A stretch of DNA of 48,285 nucleotides from Streptococcus pseudopneumoniae (GCF_001068775.1 NZ_JWAJ01000083.1:1-48285); one strand, 5' to 3'; numbered from the stretch's first letter, positions 17,259-30,200 are shown. Translations and numbers: made by a program. Notes: generated by a model from the sequence alone, not told the origin.

Positions 17259-20051
17259 CTATTTCTCTTCAAATCCTTCTGCGACTGCGTCCGCAAAGTT
17301 TTCTTCTACGATGCTTGCACAGTGGTCACAGATGACTGCGTGGTAGCTGCGTTCTGCTGTTGTTGGGTCGATACGACGGCAACGGTCACATACTTCACCT
17401 GCAGCGCGTTCAACTGTGAAGGCTACATCTTCGAAGCTAACGGCAGCTTCTGGAGCTGGTCCTTCTGCGATAGTCAATTCAGACACGATTAAAAGTTGAG
17501 CTACATTGCTGTTTACTGCTTCGAGCAGAGTTTTCACAACTTCATTTGGATAAACTGTCAAGTGAGCTTCAAGTGATTTACCGATTACTTTGGCATTACG
17601 AGCCTCTTCCAAGGCTTTTTGAGCTTGTCCACGGAAGTCCATAAAGGCAGCCCATGTATCTAAGATTTCTTCTTGGTTAGCAAAAGTTTCTGCTTCTGGC
17701 AATTCTGACAATTGAACGAAGTCTTCTGTTTCAAACTCAAGGTATGACCAGATTTCTTCCGCAGTGTGAGGAAGGATTGGTGTCAAGAGTTTCGTAATTT
17801 TGACAAGAATGTCATAGAAGACAGTCTGCATTTGACGGCGTTCCAATGATTTGGCACCTTCGATATAAACAACATCTTTGGCAAAATCAAGGTAGAAGGC
17901 TGACAAGTCAACGTTGATAAAGTTCACCAAGGCCTTGTAGATTGTCAAGAATTCAAAGTTTGCGTAAGCATCACGAATGGTCTTAACAAGCTGGTTAAAG
18001 CGAATCGTCATGTACTTATCAACTGAACGAAGCTCATCGTAAGCTACTGCATCCTCAGCTGGGTTAAAGTCAGATGTATTAGCAATCAAGAAACGAAGAG
18101 TGTTACGGATTTTACGGTAAGATTCCGATACTTGGCTAAGGATATCCATTGAGATACGAACGTCATTGCTAGTATCTACACTTGTTACCCAAAGACGAAG
18201 AATTTCAGCGCCAAATTGTTTCTCAACATCGCTAGGCAAAATAGTATTTCCAAGAGATTTGGACATCTTTTCATCCTTACCATCAAGCGTAAAACCTTGA
18301 GACAAGATTTGTTTGTAAGGTGCTACGCCATGGTTGGCAACAGATGTGATGAGTGATGAGTTGAACCAACCACGGTATTGGTCAGAACCTTCAAGGTAAA
18401 GGTCAGCTGGATAAGTCAGATTTGGACGATTTACCAAAACACCATTCCATGATGAACCTGAGTCAAACCATACATCCATAATATCTGTTTCTTTCTTGAA
18501 CTCCCCATTTGGAGAACCTGGATGTGTAAATCCTTCTGGCAAGAGGTCTTTGGCATCACGTTCCCACCAAATGCTTGAACCATGCACTTCAAAGAGTTGA
18601 GCCACATGTTCGATAGTCTCAGCTGTCATGATAGCTGTACCGTCTTCTGCATAGAAGATTGGAAGTGGAACACCCCAAGCACGTTGACGAGAGATAACCC
18701 AGTCACCACGGTCACGAATCATATTATATAGACGTACTTTACCCCATTCTGTATGGAATTTAACTTTATCAATAGCATCCAAGATTTCTTGGCGGAATTT
18801 AGAAACAGAGGCGAACCACTGTGGTACTGCACGCCAGATAATTGGTTTCTTGGTACGCCAGTCAAATGGATATGAGTGAGAGATTTCTTCTTGGGCAAGA
18901 AGGAGGTTACCAAGTTTCTCGATAACAGTTGGAACCACTTTGTCGTAGAATTGGCCTTCAAACTCAGGACCAGCATTCTTCATCATGATACCACGTTCGT
19001 CAACAGTCACTGCGACTTCAAGACCATTAGCAATACCAACATTGTAGTCGTCCTCACCAAAACCAGGGGCTGTATGGACAATACCTGTACCAGAGTCAGT
19101 AGTAACGTGGTCACCAAGGATCACCAACTCATCTACAGCTGTATCCCATGGATGTTCTATTACGATGTGGTTGAGTTCTTGACCACGGTAAGTTGCCAAA
19201 ACTTGAACATCAGCCCATCCAAATTTCTCAGACAAGCTAGTCAACAATTCTGCAGCAACCACAAACTTGCGAGCTTCACCAGCAGGTTGAACCAAAACGT
19301 AATCAATATCTGCACCAACCGTCAAACCACGAGAAGCTGTGATCGTAAATGGAGTTGTTGTCCAGACTACGATATAAGTATCTGTATCTAGGATACCTTT
19401 GCCATCTTTTACCTTATTGGCATAGTAAAGAGAAGTTGAAACCAAGTCATGGTATTCAATCTCTGCTTCGGCAAGAGCTGACTCAGATGACCATGACCAG
19501 TAAACTGGTTTTGCACCACGGTAGATATAGCCTTTATTAGCCATCTCACCAAATACACGGATTTGGGCTGCTTCATAGTCTGGAGTTAAAGTCACATATA
19601 AATTTTCCCAGTCACCTGACATCCCCAAGCGCTTGAAATCATCACGTTGTTTATAAACTTGAGAAAGAGCGTACTCACGGCAAAGTTTTAAGTACTCAAC
19701 CAAGTCCATTTCTTTGCGCTTAACACCTTGCTTTGCCAAAACTTGCTCGATTGGCAGACCATGAGTATCCCAACCTGGGATATAAGGTGCGTTAAAACCT
19801 GACATAGACTTAGAACGAACAATGATATCTTTTGAGATATGATTCATGGCATGTCCAACATGGATATTTCCGTTTGCGTATGGAGGGCCATCATGCAAGA
19901 CAAAATGAGGTTTCCCTTCATTTAGTTCTTGACGACGTTGGTAAAGTTTTGCATCTTCCCATTCCTTTTGCCAAACTGGCTCTTTGGTCGGAAGGCCTGC
20001 ACGCATTGGGAAAGCTGTTTTCCCAAGATTAAGGGTATCTTTGAGTTTCAT
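17259..20051 (-). CDS. ileS: Isoleucyl-tRNA synthetase
   Basis: Charges tRNA-Ile and hydrolyses mischarged valine. The 930-residue class I enzyme shows the HIGH-type motif HVGHAMNH near 61, the editing-domain regions [12 protein letters not shown] and [15 protein letters not shown], the catalytic-site [12 protein letters not shown] near 527, KMSKSLGN near 594, an anticodon-binding domain, and a C-terminal zinc site with two pairs of cysteines (CDRC and CDHC, near 890-907). Expression is set by the T-box leader immediately upstream. It follows divIVA but has its own promoter. Confidence 0.98.
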   Translation of the reverse strand: MKLKDTLNLGKTAFPMRAGLPTKEPVWQKEWEDAKLYQRRQELNEGKPHFVLHDGPPYANGNIHVGHAMNHISKDIIVRSKSMSGFNAPYIPGWDTHGLPIEQVLAKQGVKRKEMDLVEYLKLCREYALSQVYKQRDDFKRLGMSGDWENLYVTLTPDYEAAQIRVFGEMANKGYIYRGAKPVYWSWSSESALAEAEIEYHDLVSTSLYYANKVKDGKGILDTDTYIVVWTTTPFTITASRGLTVGADIDYVLVQPAGEARKFVVAAELLTSLSEKFGWADVQVLATYRGQELNHIVIEHPWDTAVDELVILGDHVTTDSGTGIVHTAPGFGEDDYNVGIANGLEVAVTVDERGIMMKNAGPEFEGQFYDKVVPTVIEKLGNLLLAQEEISHSYPFDWRTKKPIIWRAVPQWFASVSKFRQEILDAIDKVKFHTEWGKVRLYNMIRDRGDWVISRQRAWGVPLPIFYAEDGTAIMTAETIEHVAQLFEVHGSSIWWERDAKDLLPEGFTHPGSPNGEFKKETDIMDVWFDSGSSWNGVLVNRPNLTYPADLYLEGSDQYRGWFNSSLITSVANHGVAPYKQILSQGFTLDGKDEKMSKSLGNTILPSDVEKQFGAEILRLWVTSVDTSNDVRISMDILSQVSESYRKIRNTLRFLIANTSDFNPAEDAVAYDELRSVDKYMTIRFNQLVKTIRDAYANFEFLTIYKALVNFINVDLSAFYLDFAKDVVYIEGAKSLERRQMQTVFYDILVKITKLLTPILPHTAEEIWSYLEFETEDFVQLSELPEAETFANQEEILDTWAAFMDFRGQAQKALEEARNAKVIGKSLEAHLTVYPNEVVKTLLEAVNSNVAQLLIVSELTIAEGPAPEAAVSFEDVAFTVERAAGEVCDRCRRIDPTTAERSYHAVICDHCASIVEENFADAVAEGFEEK

Positions 20052-20080
20052 GGTATCTCCTTTATAAATAATAACAAATT

Positions 20081-20310
20081 AAAAACCACGACTTCCAAAA
20101 AGGACGAAAATCGTGGTACCACCTTTATTCGGAAAAAGATCTAATCTTTCTCCCTCTTATCCCGTAACGTGGGGAACGTCAAATCTTACTCCATTCAGAC
20201 TTGAGTTTTTGAGAGGATAATCTAATCAACAGGGATTGTAGGACTTCCACCATCGCCTACTCGCTGAAAATATGTGTGATTAGATCTTGTTCTCAGATTT
20301 TACAATTATA
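20081..20310 (-). promoter_or_regulatory. T-box riboswitch (tRNA-Ile sensing) and promoter of ileS
   Basis: A TATAAT at 20305-20310 starts a roughly 245-base leader. Stem I closes between GATCTAATC and GATTAGATT (about 20222-20287), leaving ATC, an isoleucine codon, unpaired at 20216-20218 as the likely specifier. The T-box core AAAGGTGGTACCACGA lies at 20111-20126. The terminator pairs CCACGA with TCGTGG (20086-20116) and is followed by TTTTT (A-run 20081-20085). Uncharged tRNA-Ile would favour the antiterminator and ileS expression. Confidence 0.92.
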
Positions 20311-20325
20311 AATGTCGAGAAATTG

Positions 20326-21084
20326 TTATTCTGAATCCTCTTTAGACTCAGAACTCATTTCATTATTTACTAACGAAGATAAGTCAGATAAAGTTGATTC
20401 ATCCTGTGCTTCCATCAATTCACGATTAGTTGCTTCTATACGTGCTTGGAGCTCAGCAACCTCTTCAGGTGAAAACTGACGAGTCAAATCATTGGCTTCC
20501 TCCTCATGAAATGCTGAAATATTTTCCCCCAAAGCCTCTCTAACCACCTCTTTAAAGACCTCATCACTGGTTTGTAAATAAGTTGCTGTTGGACGTAAAA
20601 TTTCTTCCCAATCAGATGAATCAACGATAGCCAGTTGACTTTCAATTGTGGATTTCAAGCGTTGATGGAAGACGCGACTCTTATTCTTCAGTTCTTCTGT
20701 CTCAATCGCAACCTTCTTAGCATTATCAGTTGCTTGACGTAAAATTTCATTTGCCTTGTACTTAGCTTCATCAAGCAAACGTTGTGATTCCTGTTCAGCA
20801 TGATGAATGATATTATGAGAGCGTTCAGTAGCTGCTTGTTTAACTCGCTCAGCAGTATCTTGAGCAATTAACACAGACTGACTCAATGAATCTTTCATCT
20901 CATCAAAATAAGACAAACGCTCTTCTAAATTTCTAATTTGTTGATCTTTATCATGGTTACTTCGAACCAATGTTTCATAGTCTCGAACTACAATATCGAG
21001 AAATTCATCAACTTCTTCAGGATCAAAACCTCTAAACTTAGTACTAAAGCTTTTATCCTTAATCTCTAACGATGTAATTGGCAT
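20326..21084 (-). CDS. divIVA: Division/polarity protein DivIVA
   Basis: Coiled-coil scaffold that sits at division sites and poles and influences septum and pole maturation. The 252 residues begin with the conserved membrane-binding part (MPITSLEIKDKSFSTKFRGF, then DPEEVDEFLD). Long coiled coils span about 30-150, followed by a less ordered acidic tail (SSLVNNEMSSESKEDSE). In pneumococcus it is phosphorylated by StkP. Downstream end of the ftsA-ftsZ-ylm cluster, 9 bases after ylmH. Confidence 0.96.
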   Translation of the reverse strand: MPITSLEIKDKSFSTKFRGFDPEEVDEFLDIVVRDYETLVRSNHDKDQQIRNLEERLSYFDEMKDSLSQSVLIAQDTAERVKQAATERSHNIIHHAEQESQRLLDEAKYKANEILRQATDNAKKVAIETEELKNKSRVFHQRLKSTIESQLAIVDSSDWEEILRPTATYLQTSDEVFKEVVREALGENISAFHEEEANDLTRQFSPEEVAELQARIEATNRELMEAQDESTLSDLSSLVNNEMSSESKEDSE

Positions 21085-21093
21085 ATTTTCCCC

Positions 21094-21879
21094 TCACTTA
21101 CTTAATAATAATTGTATTGTCAATTTCTTCTTATCCCTTTTTGTCTGACCATTTTCTCTCAGAACACTAATCCTTCCAAAACGTCTGACACTTACTAAAT
21201 CACCAATCTTAACTTGATAATCAGATTTTTCAACCAGATGGTAATTTACCTGAACATATTTTCTTTCTAACAAATCAGCTGTCTGCGAGCGAGACAATTT
21301 CAGAACATTTGACAAGAAAGCATCCAAGCGCATACTCGGAACTAAAACTTCCTTTTCCTGATAATCATTCTCGGCCTCTATCAGATTTTCAAAAGATACG
21401 ACTTCTAGCTTGACAGGTAGATTGGCAATCTTTTGAATCCCGTCTTGGAAGAGGGAAGTGAATTTCTGGTCTACAATGATTTGAGCTCTATTTTCCGTTA
21501 CCACTATATCACCAAACAACTTGCGATCGATTCCCAGACGATTCAGAACAGTTCCTAAAATCTTGGAATGTGTCAATTGGTCAAACTTGCTAGAATAAAC
21601 AATCTCAAGCAATTCCATTTCAAAATCCGTCAAAGTCGGTATGAAATAATCTGGTGCAAGTAGTACACGACTATACTCAGTAGCTACAAAATCATTGCTA
21701 GAAAAAACTTGAATCCCTTGATGATTTCCCAATGTCTTTAAGATAAAGACCTGATGGGGATTGATAAAGGGAGTTAAGATGGAAGCGTAATGCTCTTCTA
21801 CCTGCCTTAGCCACTCCAAGCCTTTATCAATAAAGGAAATATCCTCGACTGAGAAATGCTGATAGATGTCTTTTCTCAT
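21094..21879 (-). CDS. ylmH: YlmH, S4-domain RNA-binding protein
   Basis: A 261-residue cytoplasmic protein with an N-terminal YlmH-type domain and a C-terminal S4 RNA-binding domain (about 182-245: RLDAFLSNVLKLSRSQTADL, then KIGDLVSVRRFGR). Homologues have been linked to ribosome rescue and quality control. Its start overlaps the ylmG stop by four bases (ATGA), so the two are translationally coupled. It is a regular member of the division cluster between ylmG and divIVA. Confidence 0.93.
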   Translation of the reverse strand: MRKDIYQHFSVEDISFIDKGLEWLRQVEEHYASILTPFINPHQVFILKTLGNHQGIQVFSSNDFVATEYSRVLLAPDYFIPTLTDFEMELLEIVYSSKFDQLTHSKILGTVLNRLGIDRKLFGDIVVTENRAQIIVDQKFTSLFQDGIQKIANLPVKLEVVSFENLIEAENDYQEKEVLVPSMRLDAFLSNVLKLSRSQTADLLERKYVQVNYHLVEKSDYQVKIGDLVSVRRFGRISVLRENGQTKRDKKKLTIQLLLSK

Positions 21880-22139
21880 GCTAGTATTAAAAGAAAACGG
21901 ATCAGATAGTTTCCAAGCAAATGAACTAAAACGACAGCCACCCAGACTGAAAAATCTAAACCACCAATACTTAGTGGCAGACGTCTCAGGGGTTGAAGAA
22001 TCGGTTTGACTAAATTAGTCAACAAACGACCTGCTCTAGTCTCATAGGCAGTTGGAAACCAGGATAAGAGAGCAAACGCTACAAGTATCATAGAATAGAT
22101 ATCTGTAGCGTTTTGAATAAAGCGAACTAGAAATATCAT
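21876..22139 (-). CDS. ylmG: YlmG/YggT family membrane protein
   Basis: An 87-residue protein with two membrane segments (about 12-32 and 62-85) joined by a loop holding the family signature AGRLLTNLVKPILQPLRRLP. The role is not settled; it is conserved beside sepF in Gram-positives. It overlaps sepF by one base and ylmH by four. Confidence 0.92.
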   Translation of the reverse strand: MIFLVRFIQNATDIYSMILVAFALLSWFPTAYETRAGRLLTNLVKPILQPLRRLPLSIGGLDFSVWVAVVLVHLLGNYLIRFLLILA

Positions 22140-22690
22140 TATCTCACTCGTTTTCTCTTCATATCGAAATCAAACTCTTCACCATGAGTTCCCTCAGGTA
22201 AACGAATATCTTCAATGTTAACCACAACTCCTACTGGTGTCAAAAGGTACATGGTATTTGCAACCTTTCTTAATTCACCAGCAAGTACATGACGAGCTCC
22301 ATCTAAATAGTCTAGACAACGACGCGCTTGTACTTCAGTCATGTATTGGAAATCGATTAAAATACTTTCATTGCCTGCTAGTAAATCAACGATATCCGTT
22401 GCATCTTCGTAGCGACGAGGATAACGAACATCAATGGTTACCTTTTCTGTACTACGATGACTCTTCATCGCTAATTCTTGCTGACGAGCATGAAGGCGCG
22501 TAATATTTTTTTCCTTTGAATTCACTTGTGAAGGCTGGGAAAGTTGTTGAGCTTGTGGAAGTTCTTCCATGGGGGCAGAAACTGATGTTAGCGTTTTTTC
22601 AGGCTTTAATTCAGCAACGTTTGGTGCCACTTCTTCTCCATCTTCAGTGAAATAATCTATAAACTTTTCAAATTTATTTTTTAGTGACAT
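22139..22690 (-). CDS. sepF: SepF, FtsZ-anchoring division protein
   Basis: Binds the FtsZ C-terminus and curves around the membrane to support the Z ring. The 183 residues have a short N-terminal amphipathic membrane-binding helix ([14 protein letters not shown]), a low-complexity Q/P-rich linker (about 35-75), and the conserved SepF core from 80 ([20 protein letters not shown], then [11 protein letters not shown]). Formerly ylmF. It follows ylmE by nine bases. Confidence 0.95.
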   Translation of the reverse strand: MSLKNKFEKFIDYFTEDGEEVAPNVAELKPEKTLTSVSAPMEELPQAQQLSQPSQVNSKEKNITRLHARQQELAMKSHRSTEKVTIDVRYPRRYEDATDIVDLLAGNESILIDFQYMTEVQARRCLDYLDGARHVLAGELRKVANTMYLLTPVGVVVNIEDIRLPEGTHGEEFDFDMKRKRVR

Positions 22691-22699
22691 GGTTATTTC

Positions 22700-23376
22700 C
22701 TACTTAAAAAATGCTGTGCCGATTCGAACGAAAGTTGAACCACATTGAATCGCTTCTTTGAAGTCACGACTCATTCCCATACTGAGTTCTGTCATCGGCA
22801 TATTTGGGAGATATTTCCCCTGAATGGTTTTTTGCAGTTCTTGCGTTTCTTTAAATATCTCTAGTAACTCTTGACTAGTTGCTTCAAATGGAGCCATGGT
22901 CATCAGTCCCACATACTCAATCTGGTCTAATTCTGAAAGTTCTGGTAAGAGGGCTAACAATTCTTCTTTCGAAAAACCGTGCTTGCTCTCTTCCTTAGAA
23001 ATATTTACTTGCAAAAAGCACTTAATCTTGTGGTCTGCTCGTTTTTGAATTTCCTGAGCTAGCTTTAAGGAATCTAAAGCATGAAAATAATCCACATAAG
23101 AAATCACTTCCTTGACTTTACGTCTCTGTAAGGTTCCTATCAAATGCCAAGTAAGATTTTTATCACTCAAGGCATGATACTTGTCAAGAAATTTATCAAC
23201 ACGGTTCTCACCGATGTGTTGCACTCCTTGCGAAACCAAAGCAGAGGCCGTTTCAACATCTACATATTTGGTCACCGCAATCACAGAAACCGAATCGTTT
23301 TGACGATCGGCTTCCTGAACTGCATTCGATATCTGTTGAAAAACAAGGTTCGTATTTTCTTTTAAATTCATCTTCA

Positions 23377-23377
<1 letters not shown>
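22700..23377 (-). CDS. ylmE: YlmE/YggS family pyridoxal-phosphate homeostasis protein
   Basis: A PLP-carrying protein with a TIM-barrel fold like alanine racemase but without the second domain. It helps keep free pyridoxal phosphate in balance. The 225 residues contain the PLP-lysine motif VIAVTKYV (K near 37), GENRVDKFLDKYHAL, WHLIGTLQRRK, and the C-terminal LSMGMSRDFKEAI, all standard. Its start overlaps the end of ftsZ by one base, giving tight coupling. Confidence 0.95.
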
Positions 23378-24645
<1,268 letters not shown>

Positions 24646-24650
24646 CTATT

Positions 24651-26024
24651 TTATTCGTCAAACATGCTTCCAATCAAGCTACGGAAACGATCCGTTAATT
24701 TACCTTTGCTCTTTTCTTCTGATTGAAGAGGAGCTACTGGTTCAACAGATTGAGTTGTTTCAGGCTCAGAAGTTGTCACTGTATTAAATACTGGTCGTGG
24801 AGAAACAGGTGAAACTGGTTGAGCTGAATTTATAAAGTCAAGTGACTGGTGGCTTAAAGTATGTTCTCCTCGAATTGCTCGCTGAGCTAGAACATTCACT
24901 TCAGTAAGGCTTCCAGCGAATTCTGACAAGCTAATGACATGGGCAAAAGCAGGATTGCGGATCCCAACTTGATTTGGTACGAATAACTTAACACGGACTC
25001 CAAATACTTCTTGAGCCAATTCAACGACACCTGGAAGGAGGGCATTCCCACCAATCAAGGCAATACCTCCTGGCAAGTCTAATAGGTGACGTCTTTCCAA
25101 ATCTTGCTTAATTTGCTCAAAAATGTGCTTAAGTCTAGCTGAAATAATCTCAGCCAAGTATTCTTCAGTTACTTCAACTGGTTCAACTTCACCGATTACT
25201 TCAACTTGGAAAGTTTCCTTGCTAGCTAGCGGTGGATAAGCTTCACCATAGTTCAATTTTAGACCTTCTGCAATTTTCTTAGAAGTCTTAAGAACTTTTG
25301 AAATGTCTTTTGTGACATAATCGCCACCCTCTTGGTTGACATTTGTATATTGAAGTTCTTGATTGCGAATAGTGGCAACAGTCGTTTGGCCACCACCCAT
25401 GTCGATAACAGTCGCACCAAACTCACGTTCACCTTCATTCAAGACAGAGTGAACCATTGCAAGAGGTGAAATAATCACGTTATCGACTTGAATGCCTACA
25501 CGCTCTACAGTTTTACGAAGATTATGGAGAATCGTACGTGGACCAGTGTACAAGAGACCGCGCATTTCCAAACGCACACCCATCATTCCGCGAGGATCAC
25601 GAATTCCTTGGAATCCATCTACGACAAATTCCTCTGGAATAAAGGTGATAACTTCACGATCAGGAGTCATACTTTTAGTCAAAGCTGATTTAACCACATT
25701 TTCAACATCTTGATCTGTAATTTCTCTTGTATCTGATGTCACCGGAATCATGCCTTGAGTTGGCTCAACTTGTAGCAAATTAGCTGGCAAACCAACATTT
25801 ACAGACTTGATTGAAATTCCTGCTTTTTCTTCTGCTTGAGAAATTGCAGACTTAATAGCAGTCGCTGCTGCTTCAATGTCAACGATAATCCCATCTTTGA
25901 CACCTTTACTTTTGGCATTGCTTACGCCAATTACATTCACTTCACCATTTACAAGCTCTGCAACCAACACTTTAATAGAGCTAGTTCCAATATCTAAGCC
26001 TGTAAAAAAACCATTCCTAGTCAT
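24651..26024 (-). CDS. ftsA: Cell division protein FtsA
   Basis: Actin-like ATPase that tethers FtsZ to the membrane and recruits later division proteins. The 457 residues show the phosphate-1 motif GLDIGTSSIKVLV at 9-21, phosphate-2 VIDMGGGQTTVA near 207, the adenosine-site GGIALIGGNALLPG near 320, and a C-terminal amphipathic membrane-targeting helix (KLTDRFRSLIGSMFDE). First gene of the ftsA-ftsZ-ylmE-sepF-ylmG-ylmH-divIVA unit. Confidence 0.98.
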   Translation of the reverse strand: MTRNGFFTGLDIGTSSIKVLVAELVNGEVNVIGVSNAKSKGVKDGIIVDIEAAATAIKSAISQAEEKAGISIKSVNVGLPANLLQVEPTQGMIPVTSDTREITDQDVENVVKSALTKSMTPDREVITFIPEEFVVDGFQGIRDPRGMMGVRLEMRGLLYTGPRTILHNLRKTVERVGIQVDNVIISPLAMVHSVLNEGEREFGATVIDMGGGQTTVATIRNQELQYTNVNQEGGDYVTKDISKVLKTSKKIAEGLKLNYGEAYPPLASKETFQVEVIGEVEPVEVTEEYLAEIISARLKHIFEQIKQDLERRHLLDLPGGIALIGGNALLPGVVELAQEVFGVRVKLFVPNQVGIRNPAFAHVISLSEFAGSLTEVNVLAQRAIRGEHTLSHQSLDFINSAQPVSPVSPRPVFNTVTTSEPETTQSVEPVAPLQSEEKSKGKLTDRFRSLIGSMFDE

Positions 26025-26103
26025 TACACTGCGTCCTCTCTATCTTACCAGTTTCACACTTCTATTTTTAATAGCTACACCAAGGCATAACTACTCACAG
26101 AAT

Positions 26104-26112
26104 ATTATAACA
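26104..26112 (-). promoter_or_regulatory. ftsA extended -10 promoter
   Basis: TGT-TATAAT on the minus strand, giving an expected start near 26097 and a leader of about 70 bases before the ftsA ATG. No good -35 hexamer. Confidence 0.6.
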
Positions 26113-26220
26113 CAAAAAATACATTCGTGCTCGAATTTTCTAACATTTAACCAAGCTTTTTCTTGAATTTTTATAATTATCCGACGATTTCATCGGTGGG
26201 TAAATAAAAAGAAAACGGCT

Positions 26221-26336
26221 GGGCAAACGCCCCCTTAAAATAAGAAAACGCATAATATCAGATGTTCAAAAAACTTGATACTATGCGTTTTATAACGGAA
26301 ATATTTACTCAATTTATCTTCAAATTGAGTTTTTAC
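26221..26336. repeat. Double-hairpin intergenic repeat, copy A (ends the polysaccharide operon)
   Basis: Two stem-loops. The first, AAAACGCATAATATCA / TGATACTATGCGTTTT (26245-26291), is followed by T-rich sequence on the minus strand, so it can end the rmlD transcript. The second, ACTCAATTT / AAATTGAGT (26307-26330), is followed by TTTTT on the plus strand. It is closely similar to the sequence at 45850-45968. The rest of the 26113-26550 gap holds no gene I can recognise. Confidence 0.8.
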
Positions 26337-26550
26337 CTCCTCCACCTTTTTATAAAATCACTGGAAAATTGGTCCTATTTTCCGCAACTGTCCAAAAGAA
26401 AATTCTATAAATCTATTTCCTAGTGCGAGTGTCTATCACACATAGTTCGACTTCTCTAATAAAACCATTTCATCCTTTAGCATGAGTGATAAGGCACTAA
26501 TCCTAAAATATCTCTAGTTCAAAATATACTTTATAGCAATATTTCAACAT

Positions 26551-27405
26551 TTATTTTTTAAGGTCTTGTTTGTAAAATTCTTTCAAGGCATCTTTCCAAG
26601 TTGGAATGACAAATCCAGTTGCTTTGGCTTTGGTCAAACTCATCGTTGAGTTTAGTGGACGTTTAGCTTTGGCAGGAAATTGGCTCGAGTCTACTGGCTT
26701 GACTTCGACATCTGTATCCTTCAAAATTTCAACCGCAAAGTCATACCAAGTTGTATCTTCTGTCGCATCATTTGACAAATGATAATAACCAAATTCCTTG
26801 CGGTTTTCAGCTAGGAAAGTCATGAACTCGGCCAAGGTACGTGTCCAGGTTGGTCGACCATGTTGATCATTTACAACTGTCAAGGTCTTATGAGTTTTAG
26901 CTAGATTTTGCATGGTAAAAACGAAGTTCTTGCCGTAATTTCCAAAAACCCAAGCAGTACGAATAATATAGTAGTTTGAAACGTGTTTCTCTACAAGTTC
27001 CTCTCCCATGCGCTTAGTACGACCATATTCAGTTTGAGGGTCTGGTTGATCATCCACTTCCCACTCTTGTCCAACTGGTTTCTTACCGTCAAAGACATAA
27101 TCGGTAGAAATGTAGACTAGAGTTGCACAATGCTTTTCGGATGCTTTTGCGACATTCTCTGTCCCCGTAACATTAATGGCAAAATCCAGTTCTTTTCCTT
27201 CGTCCTCTGCTGCATCAACAGCTGTGTAGGCTGCACAATGGTAGACTAAAGTCGGTTTCACCTCTTCAAAAACTTTCTCAACCATTTCTGCATCGGTAAT
27301 ATCCATCTCAGCCACATCAACTGCAACGTATTCTTCATTACGCTCATCCAACAAATGACGAAGTTCAGTTCCTAATTGGCCATTTGCCCCTGTGATTAAA
27401 ATCAT
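26551..27405 (-). CDS. rmlD: dTDP-4-dehydrorhamnose reductase
   Basis: Last step of dTDP-L-rhamnose synthesis. The 284-residue short-chain dehydrogenase has the nucleotide-binding motif GANGQLGTELRH at the N-terminus and the catalytic pair YGRTK (Y near 128) after the STDYVFDGKK stretch. I place the start at 27405 (MILITGANG) because GGAAGA lies just upstream; an ATG eight codons earlier would swallow that ribosome site. Last gene of the polysaccharide operon, separated from rmlB by a large inverted-repeat element. Confidence 0.96.
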   Translation of the reverse strand: MILITGANGQLGTELRHLLDERNEEYVAVDVAEMDITDAEMVEKVFEEVKPTLVYHCAAYTAVDAAEDEGKELDFAINVTGTENVAKASEKHCATLVYISTDYVFDGKKPVGQEWEVDDQPDPQTEYGRTKRMGEELVEKHVSNYYIIRTAWVFGNYGKNFVFTMQNLAKTHKTLTVVNDQHGRPTWTRTLAEFMTFLAENRKEFGYYHLSNDATEDTTWYDFAVEILKDTDVEVKPVDSSQFPAKAKRPLNSTMSLTKAKATGFVIPTWKDALKEFYKQDLKK

Positions 27406-27449
27406 TTTTCTTCCTTTCAACTGATTCATAATTCTTCCCTACAGCAATA

Positions 27450-27615
27450 GAGGTGGAACAAAAGATCCCGGCCTCATTTTTTATTAGCAATCAAACTTTG
27501 ACGCGGTAGCTGATTGGACTTTTTGTTTGACTTTTAGACTTCAAAACTCCTAATCATCTTCGCGGGGCTGGGATTAGGAAATCGAGATTTTGTCTATCGA
27601 TTTCTGTCCCACCGC
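27450..27615. repeat. 165-bp inverted-repeat element between rmlB and rmlD
   Basis: The ends are imperfect inverted copies: GAGGTGGAACAAAAGATC at 27450-27467 against GCGGTGGGACAGAAATCG on the opposite strand at 27598-27615. Internal short palindromes are present. It has no ORF and lies wholly inside the intergenic space. It resembles dispersed streptococcal intergenic elements with GGGACAGAAATCG ends, but I cannot name it with certainty. Confidence 0.6.
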
Positions 27616-27618
27616 CTT

Positions 27619-28680
<1,062 letters not shown>

Positions 28681-29274
28681 TTACAAATCTTCTTTTTTCA
28701 AAGGTTTTACATCCTTAAGTAGTGGATGATTTTTATCTGCATCTGAAACCTCTGCTTCTGCAAGATTTTCCCATTCAATGCCAAGGCTTGGATCAGCATA
28801 GTTTACAAAGGCATACTTAGGTTTGAGTTCAAGAGCCCAGTAGTCATTGACCAAATAACTATAAGAAACTGTATCTGATAGGACTTGGAAACCATTGGCC
28901 ACACCTCTAGGAACAAAGATTCCCTTACTTGCATCAATTACTGTTTGATAGGTATTTCCGAAAGTTTCGCCCTCGCGTAGATCAACCCAAGAACCCAGAA
29001 CTTTCCCACCATCTGCTACAGAGATGTACTTATCCCAAGGTTCTGCGTGGAGGCCACGGAGAACATTTTTACGTGAGAAGGATACATTGTTTTGCAATTT
29101 TCCTTCTGCAAAGAAAGACTCTGGAAATCCAAATGGGAGCATTTTTTCCTTTTGGAAATTTTCTTTAAACCAGCCACGATTATCGCCATGAATAGGGATA
29201 TCAAACTCCAACATACCTGGAATTGCATCAACCTTGCGTGCTGCAAGCGTCTTTCCGAAAAAATTATCTGTCAT
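28681..29274 (-). CDS. rmlC: dTDP-4-dehydrorhamnose 3,5-epimerase
   Basis: Third step of dTDP-L-rhamnose synthesis. The 197-residue cupin-fold enzyme shows NVLRGLHAEPWDKY near 69 (catalytic H) and GIFVPRGVANGFQVL near 118, with Y at SYSYLVNDYW. The length fits the larger streptococcal form. Its start is directly next to the rmlA stop with no spacer. Confidence 0.96.
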   Translation of the reverse strand: MTDNFFGKTLAARKVDAIPGMLEFDIPIHGDNRGWFKENFQKEKMLPFGFPESFFAEGKLQNNVSFSRKNVLRGLHAEPWDKYISVADGGKVLGSWVDLREGETFGNTYQTVIDASKGIFVPRGVANGFQVLSDTVSYSYLVNDYWALELKPKYAFVNYADPSLGIEWENLAEAEVSDADKNHPLLKDVKPLKKEDL

Positions 29275-30144
29275 CTATGCTTCTCCAATCAAACGGAGCA
29301 AATACTGCCCGTATTCATTTTTCTTAAGTGGTTGGGCTAAAGCCAATACATCTTCGCGACTGATATAGCCCATGCGGTAAGCAATTTCTTCCAAGTTTGC
29401 AACTTGAACATTTTGCATCCGTTGCACTGTTTCAATGTACTGTGAAGCCTCTAGTAAACTTTCATGAGTTCCAGTATCTAGCCAAGCAAAACCACGTCCC
29501 ATAACCTCAACAGATAGATCTCCACGATCTAGATAAGCCTTGTTAACGTCTGTAATTTCCAATTCACCACGCGGGCTTGGTTTAATACTTTTAGCAATTT
29601 CTACTACATCATTATCGTAGAAATAGAGACCTGTAACTGCATAATTTGAACGTGGATGCTCTGGCTTTTCTTCGATAGAAATAGCGTTCATATCCTTGTC
29701 AAACTCAACCACACCAAAGCGCTCTGGATCCTTCACATGGTAGCCAAACACAGTTGCACCCAACTCCTTACTAGCCGCCTTTTGTAACATCTTAGAAAGG
29801 CCAGGACCATGATAGATATTGTCGCCTAAGATTAGAGCAACGCTGTCATCGCCAATAAACTCTTCCCCAATGATAAAGGCTTGTGCCAAACCATCTGGAC
29901 TCGGTTGCTCTGCATAAGACAATTGAATCCCAAACTCAGATCCATCTTGAAGAAGCTCTTTAAAACGAGGCAAATCTTGAGGAGTTGAGATAATCAAAAT
30001 ATCTCTAATCCCAGCCAACATCAATGTTGAAAGTGGGTAGTAAATCATCGGTTTATCATAAACCGGCATAAGTTGTTTTGATGCAGCTCGAGTCAAAGGA
30101 TATAAACGTGTCCCCGAACCACCTGCTAGAATAATACCTTTCAT
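29275..30144 (-). CDS. rmlA: Glucose-1-phosphate thymidylyltransferase
   Basis: First step of dTDP-L-rhamnose synthesis, joining dTTP and glucose-1-phosphate. The 289 residues equal the family length from the chosen start. Motifs are [18 protein letters not shown] at the N-terminus, [11 protein letters not shown] near 107, and [12 protein letters not shown] near 170. The start at 30144 is preferred over an ATG ten codons upstream because GAAAGG lies just ahead of it. Begins the rmlACBD block in the order usual for streptococcal capsule loci. Confidence 0.97.
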   Translation of the reverse strand: MKGIILAGGSGTRLYPLTRAASKQLMPVYDKPMIYYPLSTLMLAGIRDILIISTPQDLPRFKELLQDGSEFGIQLSYAEQPSPDGLAQAFIIGEEFIGDDSVALILGDNIYHGPGLSKMLQKAASKELGATVFGYHVKDPERFGVVEFDKDMNAISIEEKPEHPRSNYAVTGLYFYDNDVVEIAKSIKPSPRGELEITDVNKAYLDRGDLSVEVMGRGFAWLDTGTHESLLEASQYIETVQRMQNVQVANLEEIAYRMGYISREDVLALAQPLKKNEYGQYLLRLIGEA

Positions 30145-30200
30145 AGCTGGGTACCTTTCTTTGTTGATGTACAATAATCAAATTGTTAAAAATGCAAGTT

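Noticed and set aside
26341..26550. A gene between ftsA and rmlD
   Set aside because: All frames are short and broken, with no ribosome site; only the double-hairpin repeat at its edge is supported.
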